Shown here: positions 10,930 through 22,059 of the stretch, in pieces
Numbering within the stretch: position 1 is the stretch's first letter
How the letters are laid out: each line of letters opens with the position of its first letter
Origin: Dactylorhiza incarnata
Taxonomy: Eukaryota > Streptophyta > Magnoliopsida > Asparagales > Orchidaceae
Direction: 5' to 3'
DNA length: 64,000 nt
Assembly (NCBI GenBank): GCA_033032865.1
Contig: JAWHQI010000013.1
Coordinates: forward strand, 992,001 to 1,056,000
Made by a program: the position numbers and the translations under genes
The notes under the pieces: generated by a model
Databases searched by the model: none
What the model saw: the letters and a program-made list of their open reading frames with translations, nothing else
What the model was told of the DNA's origin: nothing

Positions 10930-12590
10930 ATGGTAGGAAGCAACGAGCGAGAGGAGGAGATCGGTGGCTCGCTGCCACCCGGCGCGCCGGCAATTGTGGA
11001 GATGCTGGCCGATCTGAAGAGAGATTTGCTAGGGGCCTTTCAATGCGCCCTCGCCACGGCACTTTGGGGGCTCGCGACTCCTGCGCCCCAGGTGGTCCCT
11101 CTCGCGAGAGTGGGCGAGCGCGCTCCGGATCAAAGGCCTGAAAAGGATGCAATGTACCAGGCGTCAGACCGAGATCTCGCGGGATGAGAGCTTTTCCCCA
11201 GTCCAGCACAAGCAAGTGGGGTCCAAACGAATGCCCCCCAGGCGAGCGGGGTCCCGACCAGTGGGATCCCGATGAGCTACCCTTCGGCGAGCGCGAGGCC
11301 GGTCAGAGCTGGATCGCTAGGGGAACTCGCGGGGCAAGTGGAGCAGGGCAGGGGTTTGAAGGGGGAAGTCCCTTCTGCGAGTTGGTGCTCTCGCCTCCAC
11401 TCCCCGAGGGGTTCAGAGAGCCAGCTATGATGCTCTAAACCGGCAAGGATGACCCCACCCAACACCTGCAGTGGTTCGAGGATATGGTCTCGATCAGACC
11501 TATGTCGGACGCTTTCAAGTGTCGAATCTTTGCCACCACCCTAAAGGAAAAAGCAAGGGACTGGTTCCACCAGTTTCCTTCCGGATCGATCTATGCCTTT
11601 GAGGATCTACGGAGCGGCTTCCTACTATGCTTCTCGACCTCAAAGAAGAGGAAGAAGGACCCCGAGGCGCTCTTCAACATCAAGCAGAGGCAAGGGGAGT
11701 CGTTGGCTTAGTACGTGGATCAGTTCCAGGAGGAGGTCCTCCTCACCCAAGAGGTGTCAGGCTACACCCTCGAGCTCGCTTTCATCATGGGGATGTAGGG
11801 GGGTGGGGTTCTTCAAGATGGACCTCAAGAGGAGGGCTCCTTTGTCCTTTGAGGAGTTGATGGAGAGAGCAGTGGAAGAGATAGAGGGGGAGGAAGCAGA
11901 CCCCAAGTTCACGAAGAGGTTGGCATGGCTAAGCGAGCCAGAGGTCAGGCATCAGGAAGCAAGGAGAAGAGAAGAAACAAGGGCCCCGGAGGTGGGGTGG
12001 AGGCAGCCGGAAGGAGGGAGGCAAGGCCCGAGAAGGGGTTTCCATCAGGGAGGGGCAACTTCCAAGGATGCCACGGAAGACCTTATTAGCTGGGATGGAG
12101 GTAGGGCCCGAGGCCACCTCATCCTCATCCGCCTCAGCAAGCAATGTTGGTAGGACGAAGGAATCCAGGAAGGGGAAGAGGAGCAGGAGCTAGAGAGGCC
12201 GGTCCAAGGAGGAGGAATAGGGGGGCAGAGGCTGAGAGGAGAGAGGCGGCATTGCCTTACTGTGACTTCCACGATGAGGAGGGTCACGCAACGACCACCT
12301 GCGCAGAATTCCTAGAGATGAAGGGAGGAAGGGCACCGACGCTGTGGGAGAAATGACTGGTGAGGATAGAGGATGTCCTGCCTCAGGACGAGGAGGACGA
12401 TAGGTGCGAAGATCGGGCGGATTTGGGGGCCCGAGGGGGGATCAGGGTGATCCAGGGGGGGGGGGTAGGGATTGAGGCAACCCGGAAGGCAAGCCTCCAT
12501 GCAATGTACCGTCATAGCATAGCTTTGACGTCCCTAACCCCGCCCCCGGTGGAGAAAATTTCATTCACCCAAAAGAACATGCTGAGTCAT
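10930..12590 (+). pseudogene. Tat Gag, degenerate
   Basis: Probable start ATG at 10930 (MVGSNEREEEIGG). The capsid-like core is open at 11436-11709: TQHLQWFEDM, then SDAFKCRIFATTLKEKARDW and FHQFPSG, the conserved block of plant gypsy Gag. A stop at 11709 and shifts after it split the rest. The nucleocapsid-type knuckle is at 12256-12305 (YCDFHDEEGHATTTC), the modified Cys-His pattern usual for Tat. Gag packages element RNA into cytoplasmic particles; this copy could not do so. Stops also occur at 11185 and 11436. Confidence 0.85.
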
Positions 12591-12990
12591 GAAGACCCAT
12601 TTTGCGATGCGCTGGTCATTCAGACTGCGATCAAGAACTTCATCATTTCCGGGATCCTGGTAGATAATGGGAGTTCGGTCATCGTCATCTTTAAGAAGGC
12701 GTTTGACTGGATAGGGGTGGAGGCGAGAAGGGTGCTGGCCTCGGACGGCCCATTATTTGGGTTCTCTGGGGAGAGGAAGGACGTAGAAGGAGGAGTGGGA
12801 CTCCACATAGTCAGGGGGGCAGTCCCTGAATTGCCGCTTTGTCATAGTGGACTCCCCCAATAGCTACAACGCCATCTTCAGACGGCCACTCATCAGCGCT
12901 TTCCGCTGTGTCCCCTCCACCTTCCACCAATGCCTCAAGTTCAATGATGGAGGTGTCCAAGTACGGATCAGGGGGGATCCCAAGATGGCC
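12591..12990 (+). pseudogene. Tat aspartic protease
   Basis: The catalytic motif VDNGSS is intact (12661-12678), followed by DGPLFGFSGERKD. The frame shifts near 12820, and the C-terminal SYNAIF-RPL block continues in another frame (12855-12890). The enzyme matures the polyprotein. It aligns block for block with 3755-4020, where the catalytic residues have decayed. Confidence 0.85.
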
Positions 12991-13281
12991 TGACAGTGCT
13001 ATGTGAATGCCATGAACACCATCTCCTGGATGGCCGAGGCAGAAGAATGGGACCGATAGATGGGAGAGTCGGCGAGTCTCGGAGAGGAAGGATTAGAGGA
13101 AGGGAAGGCCCAGGAGGAGGGGGTGGAGGAGCCAGTGGAGTAGGAGAAGGAGAGGGAAGAAGAGAAAAAGAAGGTCCAGGAGGACAGGGCAGAAGAGGTG
13201 ATGGAGGTCCGGGAAGGGAGAGAGGTGGAAGAGGCCGGAGCGCTGGCTTGCGGCGAGGAAAAGGAGGGAGATTGGGGGGAG
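12991..13281 (+). other. Acidic Glu-rich linker between Tat protease and RT
   Basis: Purine-rich sequence coding on the plus strand for a Glu/Lys/Gly-rich spacer with stops, ending at the B1 insertion. GGGAG at 13277-13281 is the left target-site duplication of B1. The homologous spacer continues at 25487. Confidence 0.6.
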
Positions 13282-14512
13282 TGATGAGTCCTATATATAT
13301 ATTTTGGACTCATTTGGGCTGATATTCTAGTCTTTGCACCACATTTTAGCCACGTTTTCATTCATATGTATTATTCCATGCTAGGTGCACTATTAAGCTC
13401 ATTTTAGTGTGCAATTGCATTCCTTGTTGTTGGGGGTAAGCACATGGTGCTCCCCTTCCCTTCTTTTATGTTTTTCTGATGCTGGACGTGTATTCCAGCT
13501 GTTATATCTTGTATGCAGGTGACCTGATCGTCCTGTTTTCCCCAGAATTCATGTCTGTGCATATCGCGCGGTCGTGCGTTTCCTTGACGTACGGTCGGTT
13601 GCGGTCGTGCGTTTGTGTTTGGGCAGAAAACGGAGCGTTGGAGTTTACTCGTGCGTTTTTACGCACGGGCGGATTCGCCCGTGCGTGAGTAAAACGCACA
13701 GTCGACCTGTGTCTTCCTGATTTCAGAGCGTCGGATTTTGCCCGTGCGTTTGTATGCACGGGCGGTATTGGTCGTGCATGAGCAATTCGCACGGGCGGCG
13801 CAGCGTCTTCCCCAAGTCACATTTTATGAGTTAATAACGTACGGTCTGCGCACGGTCGTGCGTTCGACCGTGCGTGACCATTTTCTGACAGAATTTCTAT
13901 TTAAGCCGCAGGTCTTGCCTATTCTTACGATCATTTTTCCCGCTCCCAGAGCTCCAGTTCCGCGCCCTTTTCTCCTTCCATCGCCGCCCTCCTTCAGGAG
14001 GTGCTCCGGGCTTATTCTTCAAGCCAATCTCAGCCGGAGTATCCTCTCGGCCTCCTCCTTCATCCTATAACTTCAAGGGAAGATTTAGCCACCATTGCCG
14101 TCAAGCAAGGGGAAGTTTGCAACCTCTACCGGATCGTGAGAAGAAGAAGACGGGTTCATTGGAGAGTCGTGACAGCTCTCTCTACCCCGGACGTAGTTGC
14201 AGACCGAGCTTGGACGCGGATTGACAACCCAGCGATTCCAACCGTGAATCTACAACGAGACTTCGGATTCGGTCGATTTCTTGCCTTGTTCTTCTCTTAT
14301 TGATGTGTGTATGTAGTTAGATCTAAATATTATGATGAAGTGGCACTTAAACTAGTTTGTATTTCTATATATTTCATGTCTATGTGAAATGCTTTATTGT
14401 TTGAGTTGCTTGAGGTGCGCCCCATTCCATCCTCCATCCCACCGTCACGTTCGTGTGCCGCACTAGCAATTACTAGTGGCGTGCTTGTCGATGAGGTGCT
14501 TGCGACCCTCAT
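13282..14512 (+). repeat. B1 5' LTR, part 1 (continues at 20165-20609)
   Basis: Begins TGATGAGTCC. 13560-13880 holds inverted repeats with perfect arms: ACGCACGGGCG / CGCCCGTGCGT around GATT (13652-13685), GCCCGTGCGT / ACGCACGGGC around TTGT (13739-13765), and CGCACGGTCG / CGACCGTGCG near 13847. These lie just upstream of a TATA-like CTATTTAAGCC (about 13897). Element N interrupts the LTR at 14512; the total length without N is about 1676 bp. Confidence 0.9.
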
Positions 14513-16072
14513 TGATAGTGCATTATTTATAGTTATTTTTATATAGTATTTTAGTAGTAATTAATTAGTTTTTATATAATTTTAATTTAATATATATCTA
14601 ATTTGCTTTGTTTTATATTTTCAGGGACTTTGGGGCTGCTAATAGCAATTTCAAGCACATAGCCGTGTTCAGGGGAAATTCTGGAGCATTTCTGCAAAAA
14701 CCCTCAATACACGCCCCAAGTCACGGGCGTGACCTAGGGGCGTGACGATGGCCACGACCGTGTATCGCTTTCAGCTCACAGAACTCGCTGCCACGTCGGA
14801 TTAAAGTTACACGCCCCAGGTCACGGGCGTGACCGGGGGCGTGACCTTCAAGTCACGGGCGTGACTCGCCCAACAAGCATTCAATTCAAGCAGTTTCTGC
14901 CGCCGAGTCGTTCCAGCTTACACGCCCTTGGTCACGGGCGTGACCGAGGCCGTGCCCTCTCCCTCAACTGCCAAATTAACTCCAGATCGCGCCGTTTCCC
15001 GCCGTTTCCTGACTCGGTCAAGACACGCCCTAGGTCACGGGCGTGACCTAGGCCGTGACCCGTCGAGATGATCAATTTTGGCGGTTTTTCTTCCCCAACG
15101 TTCCCGGGCTTTCAAGACGCAATTACGCAGCTTACACGCCCTTGGTCACGGGCGTGACCAAGGGCGTGACTCAGCAATTTTCTGCCTATAAAAGCCAGCT
15201 GCTGCCAAAGTGATGGGCATCCAGGCCATGCTTAGTTTGGATCATTTCTAGTATAGGTTTTCTGCATTATTCTTAGTGTAACTTTATTTTATGTCTTGTC
15301 TTTTTTAATTCCTAGCTTAGATTTACTTTACATGCAATTGTACTTTTCTTTACTTAGAAATAAAAATAACTTTCTTCTCAATTATGTTTTGTTAATTTTC
15401 ATAGTATTTGGTCGGATGAATTCTTAAGCTTTTATCTTTTCAAAATCTCTTATTCATAGTTTAGTTTGGAAAACTAAGATTTACCGTTGATTTGCAATTT
15501 TTGGTTTCATATTTCTAGGGTATGATAATCAAGTTTGATCCGTATTTTAGTGTATCGAGAGATCCGTAAATACGGGTAGATCGCTCATCGGTAAAAAGAG
15601 TTGTATGCATTCCTCGAGAGAGGGTGACGCAAATCTTCCGGATTGGAGTCAAATCCAATAGTGGGGCTCACCGCATAAAGCAAGCTTAGGGGTTTCGACT
15701 GGCCGAGGGGTCTTAATCGATCAACCTAAGGTTAGGTGGTAGTTCTCTCGAGAGAGGTTCTATCATATTTTGGGAACCTCCACGGTCAAGTTTGTCTAAA
15801 TCGATTTCTTTTGAATTCTAAATTTACAAAACATTTCACTTAAGAATGATTCCCGATCAAATGTTTCTTTTCTTCTAATTATTTTCAAAACTCTATTTTA
15901 CTGCCGATAAAATAATAATAATTTGCGTGAGTAGAAGTAATCAACAGACCCGTGGAATACGACACTTGATATTTATTTGTTTTGAATATCCTATGCTATG
16001 AATGATAGGTGCTCTTGCCTATAGTTCGTAGAATTTGGAGAAAATTATTTACATCCTAAATTTTAGCTATCA
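14513..16072 (+). repeat. N 5' LTR
   Basis: TGATAGTGC...TAGCTATCA. The upstream half carries six copies of GTCACGGGCGTGAC (14730-15160). The last is extended to perfect 15-base arms ACGCCCTTGGTCACG / CGTGACCAAGGGCGT (about 15136-15167), ending some 20 bases before the TATA box TATAAAAG (15187-15194). The region after the TATA box, including CGTGGAATACGAC, is shared with element A. Confidence 0.93.
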
Positions 16073-16078
16073 AGTTTT

Positions 16079-16096
16079 TGGCGCCGTTGCCGGGGA
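16079..16096 (+). promoter_or_regulatory. N primer-binding site, tRNA-Asp type
   Basis: TGGCGCCGTTGCCGGGGA, six bases after the LTR end. Complementary to the 3' end of tRNA-Asp, the Athila primer. Confidence 0.93.
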
Positions 16097-16233
16097 AATA
16101 TATTTGTTGATATTTTGAAAGCGTGAATTTTATTACTTTTATCAATCTCTTTCTCCGCCCCCATTTCTCCTTTTGATTTATTTTCAAATTTCATTCTATT
16201 AAGTGACGGTTGTTCATTTATCTTTCTTCAAAA

Positions 16234-17217
16234 ATGTTATCTCAATTGGCCGCCAAAGTTGCCGAGCTTCAAAATAAAGTCAATCTTTTGGAAGCCGCAC
16301 GAAAGAGCCAAATTATTTGTAATTTTTGTGGAGCACCACATCGAAGTGAGGATTGTTATATTAATTTTTACCCTCAAAGTTTTTCTTATGGAAATAATTT
16401 TGAGTTTATTTATGAAAACAATTATTCAAACTTTGATGAAAATAATTCATCTAGTTTTCATGCGAATGATTTTTCTGATTCTAATAATATATCTTCTTGC
16501 TCCGATATTACTTATTCATGGTGGCAAGATCACCCGGATAGTTTTCGGTGCGATGAAGGAAATCCAGTCAATCAAGATTTTCACTCCTCCTCTTTTACCG
16601 CACAAAATTCTTTTTCTTCTACTCTTGGGTATTCTCCAGATTCTATTTGTCAAAATTTAAATATCTTTACCCAAGCTCAAGAAGAACTTCTTTACCACGA
16701 ATTTAAAAGAGTCATTGAGACACCGGACGAATTAGAAAATGAAAATTTTTCTTCTTCTCCTTCGCCCGCCCTTTCTTCTCATTCTCATGAAATTATAATT
16801 CATGAAGAAATTGTGTCTCATGAATTTTCTCCCCTTTGTATTGATTTTTCTGATAATTCTTTTATTTTTGAAAATAAACAACCGACGCTTAATCATGTAT
16901 TTTCGCAAGAAACTCCTCCTTGTGAAAAATTTTCTGGCTCGCTTAATCTTGATTCTTTTTATACTAATAATTTTCTTGTAGATGATGAGCCGTTGCAACC
17001 AAACGTTTTCACCAATCCATTTGCCGCTCATCTCCAGCAATCCAAATTACCTAAGGTATGTGTAGGTAATTTGGATTCACAATTTCACGCTAACGGACAA
17101 CGGAAGAATCAAGAGTATAGCGGAGGAGTCGCCGGGCAACGGATTTCGGCATGCTCACCTGAGCGTGAATTAAGGGAGTTGCCTGTGCATTTTCAATTTT
17201 ATTTTCCTTTTTCCTAA
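16234..17217 (+). CDS. N zinc-knuckle acidic protein (327 aa), Gag/Pol remnant
   Basis: Intact frame from ATG at 16234 (MLSQLAAKVAEL). Residues 5-22 form a short leucine-rich coil (LAAKVAELQNKVNLLEAA) resembling the coil in the Gag of element A (LQVERLTKQVAEM). A zinc knuckle follows at C29-C32-H36-C41 (CX2CX3HX4C). The body is Asn/Ser/Phe-rich and acidic, with no known domain. The C-terminus has NGQR-x5-SGG, which resembles the end of Athila Pol, and closes with ELPVHFQFYFPFS. The stop is followed by the Athila post-pol segment, so the ORF looks like a Gag knuckle joined to the end of Pol after loss of the middle. Function unknown; RNA binding is inferred from the knuckle. The frame being open in a young element argues for selection or very recent origin. 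Confidence 0.75.
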   Translation: MLSQLAAKVAELQNKVNLLEAARKSQIICNFCGAPHRSEDCYINFYPQSFSYGNNFEFIYENNYSNFDENNSSSFHANDFSDSNNISSCSDITYSWWQDHPDSFRCDEGNPVNQDFHSSSFTAQNSFSSTLGYSPDSICQNLNIFTQAQEELLYHEFKRVIETPDELENENFSSSPSPALSSHSHEIIIHEEIVSHEFSPLCIDFSDNSFIFENKQPTLNHVFSQETPPCEKFSGSLNLDSFYTNNFLVDDEPLQPNVFTNPFAAHLQQSKLPKVCVGNLDSQFHANGQRKNQEYSGGVAGQRISACSPERELRELPVHFQFYFPFS

Positions 17218-17395
17218 CAATAACCGTCTAGCTTAAAGACGGGAAAAAGAAAGCGCTCTTGGGAGGCACCCCTTGCTTATCATTATTTTTCTTGCAATTT
17301 ACTTTTTATGCATTTTATTTACTTTTCCCTCCTACTTGGCTTATCAACATTGGGGACAATGTTTATTTTTAAGTATGGGGGTGTATTCTCCTATA
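17218..17395 (+). other. Conserved Athila post-pol segment and internal PPT-like motif
   Basis: Contains AAAGCGCT-TTGGGAGGCACCCC (17252-17271), matching 57034-57053 in element A, then ACATTGGGGACAATGTTTAT and TTTAAGTATGGGGGTGTA (17348-17384). The purine motif AAGTATGGGGGT repeats the true PPT at 18586. Both motifs are standard in Athila 3' regions. Confidence 0.75.
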
Positions 17396-18585
17396 TTCAG
17401 TTTTTATTAAAAATCCAAAAAAATTAGAAAATCTTTTTCAAAACTCACAAAAAAAAATTGATTTTTTTTATTCTTTATTTTCAATTTTGTTATAAAAATT
17501 TACAAAATTCAAAAAAAATGTTTTCATTTAAAAAACTATTTTAATTTCCAATAAAATAAATTTTGTAATATTAAATTTCTCCAAACTTCATTTATGCAAA
17601 ATTGATTTTAATTATGAGTTTTCTTTATAGGCTTTTTAAAGAGTTTTCTTTTTATGTAGTTTTAATCTTATATTTCTCTTCAAAATATGTTAGATTTAAT
17701 TTTTAGATGAATTTGATTTAATGAGTTTTTCATTATCTTGATTTGCTTAGAATATTTCTTAGTTTTACTTTCTCTCTTTAAAATATCATAATTCAATTTT
17801 GTAGTAATTGTGTTAAATATCTTTAGATTTTACTTATATTAACTTGAACTCATAGTTTCTTATAGATTGCTCAATTTGTTTTCTATGCTCTTAAAATGTA
17901 TCTTTGGAATTTTTGTAGCCTTTAAACCCTATCCCTTCCCCTACCTTCTTATTTGACCCTTTATTTGGCATAAAAAAAAGGTTTGAAAAGATCATATGTC
18001 ATGGAATGAGAGGATAAAATTCATCATTCCTAAACATATGCACCCAAATTTTTAAAAGATTATATGGTATGGAGATGAGAGGATAAAATTCATCACTCCT
18101 AAACATATACATTTGGGATATTAAAGAAGAAGGAATTTAAAAAAAGATGGAAATGAGAGGATAAAATTCATCATTTCCCATATACAAAGTAACTTCTTCA
18201 ATGCCAATTTTACCCCATTTAGCCAAGTTCACTTGTTTATCCAAGATATTATTGAGAGAGCATAGTTAATATTTTGTAGTTTTCTAAAAGTTTCTCATGA
18301 TTGTAAAGTTCTTATAATTTTAATCTTGGAATATTTTGCTTAATTCAATGCAATTTTGTTTATGAAGATTTAGTTAGAGAATTTCAAAACTAAAATTTAT
18401 TCTACTCATTTCAATTTATGAATTATTAATTATTTCTTATAAATCTGAATTTTAATTTCTTAACTTATTTTGACATGAGTTTTATGAGATTTGAAGTGCA
18501 TAATTTGAAGTAAATCCTTTTGGAAATGTCCTATAAATTCTTCTCATACTTATAAATTAGTTTTTGCTCTGGAATAGCAAAAGCT
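17396..18585 (+). other. N 3' non-coding region (AT-rich)
   Basis: No coding potential. Very AT-rich except for the structured block at 17965-18207, annotated separately. Collinear with 57270-58610 of element A. Confidence 0.7.
17965..18207 (+). ncRNA. Predicted three-hairpin closed RNA structure in N
   Basis: A closing stem TTGGCAT (17965-17971) / ATGCCAA (18201-18207) encloses three hairpins. Hairpin 1: CATATGT / ACATATG (17993-17999, 18034-18040) and inner GGAATGA / TCATTCC (18003-18009, 18024-18030). Hairpin 2: ATATG / CATAT (18062-18066, 18104-18108) and inner GGAG-TGA / TCA-CTCC with one bulge. Hairpin 3: GAAGAAG / CTTCTTC (18126-18132, 18193-18199) and inner GGAAATGA / TCATTTCC (18149-18156, 18171-18178). 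All three loops contain GAGGATAAAATTCA. Element A has the same plan with compensating stem changes. Paired by eye; role unknown, perhaps packaging, dimerisation or 3' processing. Confidence 0.7.
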
Positions 18586-18601
18586 TAAGTATGGGGGTAT
18601 T
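18586..18601 (+). promoter_or_regulatory. N polypurine tract
   Basis: TTAAGTATGGGGGTATT immediately before the 3' LTR; primes plus-strand DNA synthesis. Same motif as at 58611-58626 in element A. Confidence 0.85.
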
Positions 18602-20159
18602 TGATAGTGCATTATTTATAGTTATTTTTATATAGTATTTTAGTAGTAATTAATTAGTTTTTATATAATTTTAATTTAATATATATCTAATTTGCTTTGT
18701 TTTATATTTTCAGGGACTTTGGGGCTGCTAATAGCAATTTCAAGCACATAGCCGTGTTCAGGGGAAATTCTGGAGCATTTCTGCAAAAACCCTCAATACA
18801 CGCCTCAGGTCACGGGCGTGACCTAGGGGCGTGACCATGGCCACGACCGTGTATCGCTTTCAGCTCACAGAACTCGCTGCCACGTCGGATTAAAGTTACA
18901 CGCCCCAGGTCACGGGCGTGACCGGGGGCGTGACCTTCAAGTCACGGGCGTGACTCGCCCAACAAGCATTCAATTCAAGCAGTTTCTGCCGCCGAGTCGT
19001 TCCAGCTTACACGCCCTTGGTCACGGGCGTGACCGAGGCCGTGCCCTCTCCCTCAACTGCCAAATTAACTCCAGATCGCGCCGTTTCCCGCCGTTTCCTG
19101 ACTCGGTCAAGACACGCCCTAGGTCACGGGCGTGACCTAGGCCGTGACCCGTCGAGATGATCAATTTTGGCGGTTTTTCTTCCCCAACGTTCCCGGGCTT
19201 TCAAGACGCAATTACGCAGCTTACACGCCCTTGGTCACGGGCGTGACCAAGGGCGTGACTCAGCAATTTTCTGCATAAAAGCCAGCTGCTGCCAAAGTGA
19301 TGGGCATCCAGGCCATGCTTAGTTTGGATCGTTTCTAGTATAGGTTTTCTGCATTATTCTTAGTGTAACTTTATTTTATGTCTTGTCTTTTTTAATTCCT
19401 AGCTTAGATTTACTTTACATGCAATTGTACTTTTCTTTACTTAGAAATAAAAATAACTTTCTTCTCAATTATGTTTTGTTAATTTTCATAGTATTTGGTC
19501 GGATGAATTCTTAAGCTTTTATCTTTTCAAAATCTCTTATTCATAGTTTAGTTTGGAAAACTAAGATTTACCGTTGATTTGCAATTTTTGGTTTCATATT
19601 TCTAGGGTATGATAATCAAGTTTGATCCGTATTTTAGTGTATCGAGAGATCCGTAAATACGGGTAGATCGCTCATCGGTAAAAAGAGTTGTATGCATTCC
19701 TCGAGAGAGGGTGACGCAAATCTTCCGGATTGGAGTCAAATCCAATAGTGGGGCTCACCGCATAAAGCAAGCTTAGGGGTTTCGACTGGCCGAGGGGTCT
19801 TAATCGATCAACCTAAGGTTAGGTGGTAGTTCTCTCGAGAGAGGTTCTATCATATTTTGGGAACCTCCACGGTCAAGTTTGTCTAAATCGATTTCTTTTG
19901 AATTCTAAATTTACAAAACATTTCACTTAAGAATGATTCCCGATCAAATGTTTCTTTTCTTCTAATTATTTTCAAAACTCTATTTTACTGCCGATAAAAT
20001 AATAATAATTTGCGTGAGTAGAAGTAATCAACAGACCCGTGGAATACGACACTTGATATTTATTTGTTTTGAATATCCTATGCTATGAATGATAGGTGCT
20101 CTTGCCTATAGTTCGTAGAATTTGGAGAAAATTATTTACATCCTAAATTTTAGCTATCA
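18602..20159 (+). repeat. N 3' LTR, TATA box damaged
   Basis: Nearly identical to 14513-16072 but two bases shorter. The loss falls in the TATA box: CCTATAAAAG of the 5' LTR reads GCATAAAAG here (about 19274-19280). Followed by CTCAT, the right target duplication, after which the B1 LTR resumes. Confidence 0.93.
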
Positions 20160-20164
20160 CTCAT

Positions 20165-20609
20165 CCGTATGCCTACTCTTCCATCCGTCTAGCGAAGCGT
20201 GGCATAGCGGCCCGTGTAATCCATTCGCCTAATTAAGCAGCGCGCTCAATGCCTGCACAGTTCGATTCCGCTTGCCTACTCATCCATCCGCCCTTGCGAC
20301 GTAGTGCGCTCAAGGCCTGCCTAGTCTCCATCCCGCCAAGAGAAGCATTGCATATCGGCATTGCGTAGGAGTAGTTATAGTTGTTTTTCTTTATTTTCCA
20401 CAAACCAAATCACCCACTTTCGCACCCATCCGACTAAAGGACTTCAATCTCAAGTCCTGCCTCAATAGTAAACTCCACCTTACTGTGTTCCTTTGAGATC
20501 GATACTTGGGGATTCATTCCAATTTTATATTACTTGAACGATCGGTACACTGCCATTTCGTGCCGTAGTCTAGCTACCGCCTATAGCGGTGTGCGAGATT
20601 TGCGCATCA
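20165..20609 (+). repeat. B1 5' LTR, part 2
   Basis: Remainder of the B1 5' LTR after the N insertion, ending TTTGCGCATCA. Matches 25037-25481 of the 3' LTR. Confidence 0.9.
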
Positions 20610-20615
20610 AGTTTT

Positions 20616-20633
20616 TGGCGCCGTTGCCGTGGA
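20616..20633 (+). promoter_or_regulatory. B1 primer-binding site, one mismatch
   Basis: TGGCGCCGTTGCCGTGGA: the tRNA-Asp site with one G-to-T change relative to B2, N and A. Confidence 0.9.
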
Positions 20634-20862
20634 ACACAGTCGTGTGAGTTTTCTTGAGAGGGAGAGCCGAGAGATAGTAGTTCTTCCAGTGTGTATAGCC
20701 GCTTTGTTATTTTTGTTTGCTTTTTAATTATATATTGTTTATTATTATTTCTCTCTCCTATTTTAGAGTTTTAAGCAAGTGTAATCCAAGGAGTTTTATT
20801 AGTTTGTGTAGACTTCCTTGCAAAGAATTTCAGTTTCATTATATATGCTTTTATTGTTTAAA

Positions 20863-22059
20863 ATGTCTTCATGGGATATTTCTCCTAGCACTTACGACAA
20901 GATGGTATATTATATAGACCAAATGAAGGAGTTAAATGCTAAGCAGTGTAGGAACCTTGTTTGCTTATTGTGTCAAGGAGAGGATCATGAATTGAAGGAT
21001 TGTCCTAGTCTTTTCAATCCTGACCGCTGCTCCTCCCCTCATGACAACATTGTCCCTATCACTCATTCCTTACCCATGGAGGCAATCATGCCCTCTATCC
21101 CCGAGTTTATCTCGTGCATGGACTCCTCACTCCCTGTGTATGGCTTCACTCCTAGTGATGATCATCACTCATCTGTTGGCCAATAAGGAGAGGAATGGGA
21201 GCTCCTAGATGCACCTGAGTGTGATGAGGAAAGTATTCTTTCCATCGGGGAGGCGTTAGCAGACCTTTTTGCGGAGGAACCAAATCTTTTTGTTCCTCCA
21301 GTTTCTTTGCAAGATTTTTCTACACACATTCTTTATGATCATATCGAAGTGAAGGAGTGGGGTGATGCTTCTGACTCGGAGGATGCTCCAAAGTGGGATG
21401 AGGAGTTTGTTTTCCCCGAAGGGGAGAATGAATGCTTTGAACATGATGGTGCACCTCGGTGGGATGAGGAGGATACTCTCTCTGATGAGGAGGTTTGCAC
21501 TTCCTCATGGGACGAGGAGGTCCAACTCACCACCGAGGCCCTTGAGTTCTTGGTTTCCCCTCGCTATGATACTTACGATGATGATAACGACCTATCCTTG
21601 GATCCTGCCGGGAGTGAGACCGGGATCACTCCCCCGATTGATTTTTATTCATGTTCTTCTTCTTTTTTATTTCTTAATCCCCTTTCTCTATCTAAGCCTG
21701 TGCAGGTTGAGTCTTCACAGGTACTTCAAGAGGACTTGGAGCATTCTGCTCAAGTCAATGATGAGTGTATCCTCTTATGTGAGGAGGTTGATCCCCCCTC
21801 CGTAGAGGAAGCCCCACTCATTGCCTTCTCCTCCTACTGCCTCCCTGGAGATGATACCTTGCTAGGCAAGGATAGTTTTGGTGAGTTGAGTGAGGATTCC
21901 TCCTCTTCTTACTTTTTATTCCCACTACCTGTGATGAGCAGGTATTATTTTTATTCGGGTAGAGGCGTGACTGTTCTATCGCCATATCGGTACCCACTAC
22001 CGACACGCATATTAGAACAGTTACCTGTGCATTTCCTTTTTCATAGACCCATTAGCTAG
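20863..22059 (+). pseudogene. B1 zinc-knuckle acidic ORF, one premature stop
   Basis: Starts MSSWDISPS at 20863. The CCHC knuckle C34-C37-H42-C47 (CLLCQGEDHELKDC) is intact. A TAA at 21184-21186 replaces a Gln codon present in B2; the frame is otherwise open to the stop at 22057-22059. After the stop come the acidic WDEE repeats (KWDEE, RWDEEDTLSD, SWDEEVQ), PIDFY, and the C-terminus ILEQLPVHFLFHRPIS. It is very similar to the intact 399-residue protein of B2. The single lesion suggests the protein was maintained until recently. No enzymatic domain is seen. Confidence 0.82.

Larger units (their letters stand above)
14513..20159 (+). mobile_element. Element N: young non-autonomous Athila derivative, TSD CTCAT
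   Basis: Flanked by CTCAT (14508-14512 and 20160-20164). LTRs of 1560 and 1558 bp differ at only about half a dozen sites by eye, making it the youngest complete element here. It has a tRNA-Asp PBS, one 327-residue ORF with a zinc knuckle, the Athila post-pol segment AAAGCGCT-TTGGGAGGCACC, a three-hairpin structure, and a PPT. It has no pol. Its LTR 3' part and its 3' non-coding region align with element A (41946-59889), so it is best seen as a deletion derivative of an A-like Athila. Confidence 0.94.

Noticed and set aside
10745..11215. 156-codon antisense frame over the Tat 5' LTR and gag start
   Set aside because: Crosses the LTR boundary, has no domain and no intron or TATA signal, unlike the two antisense genes at the 3' side.
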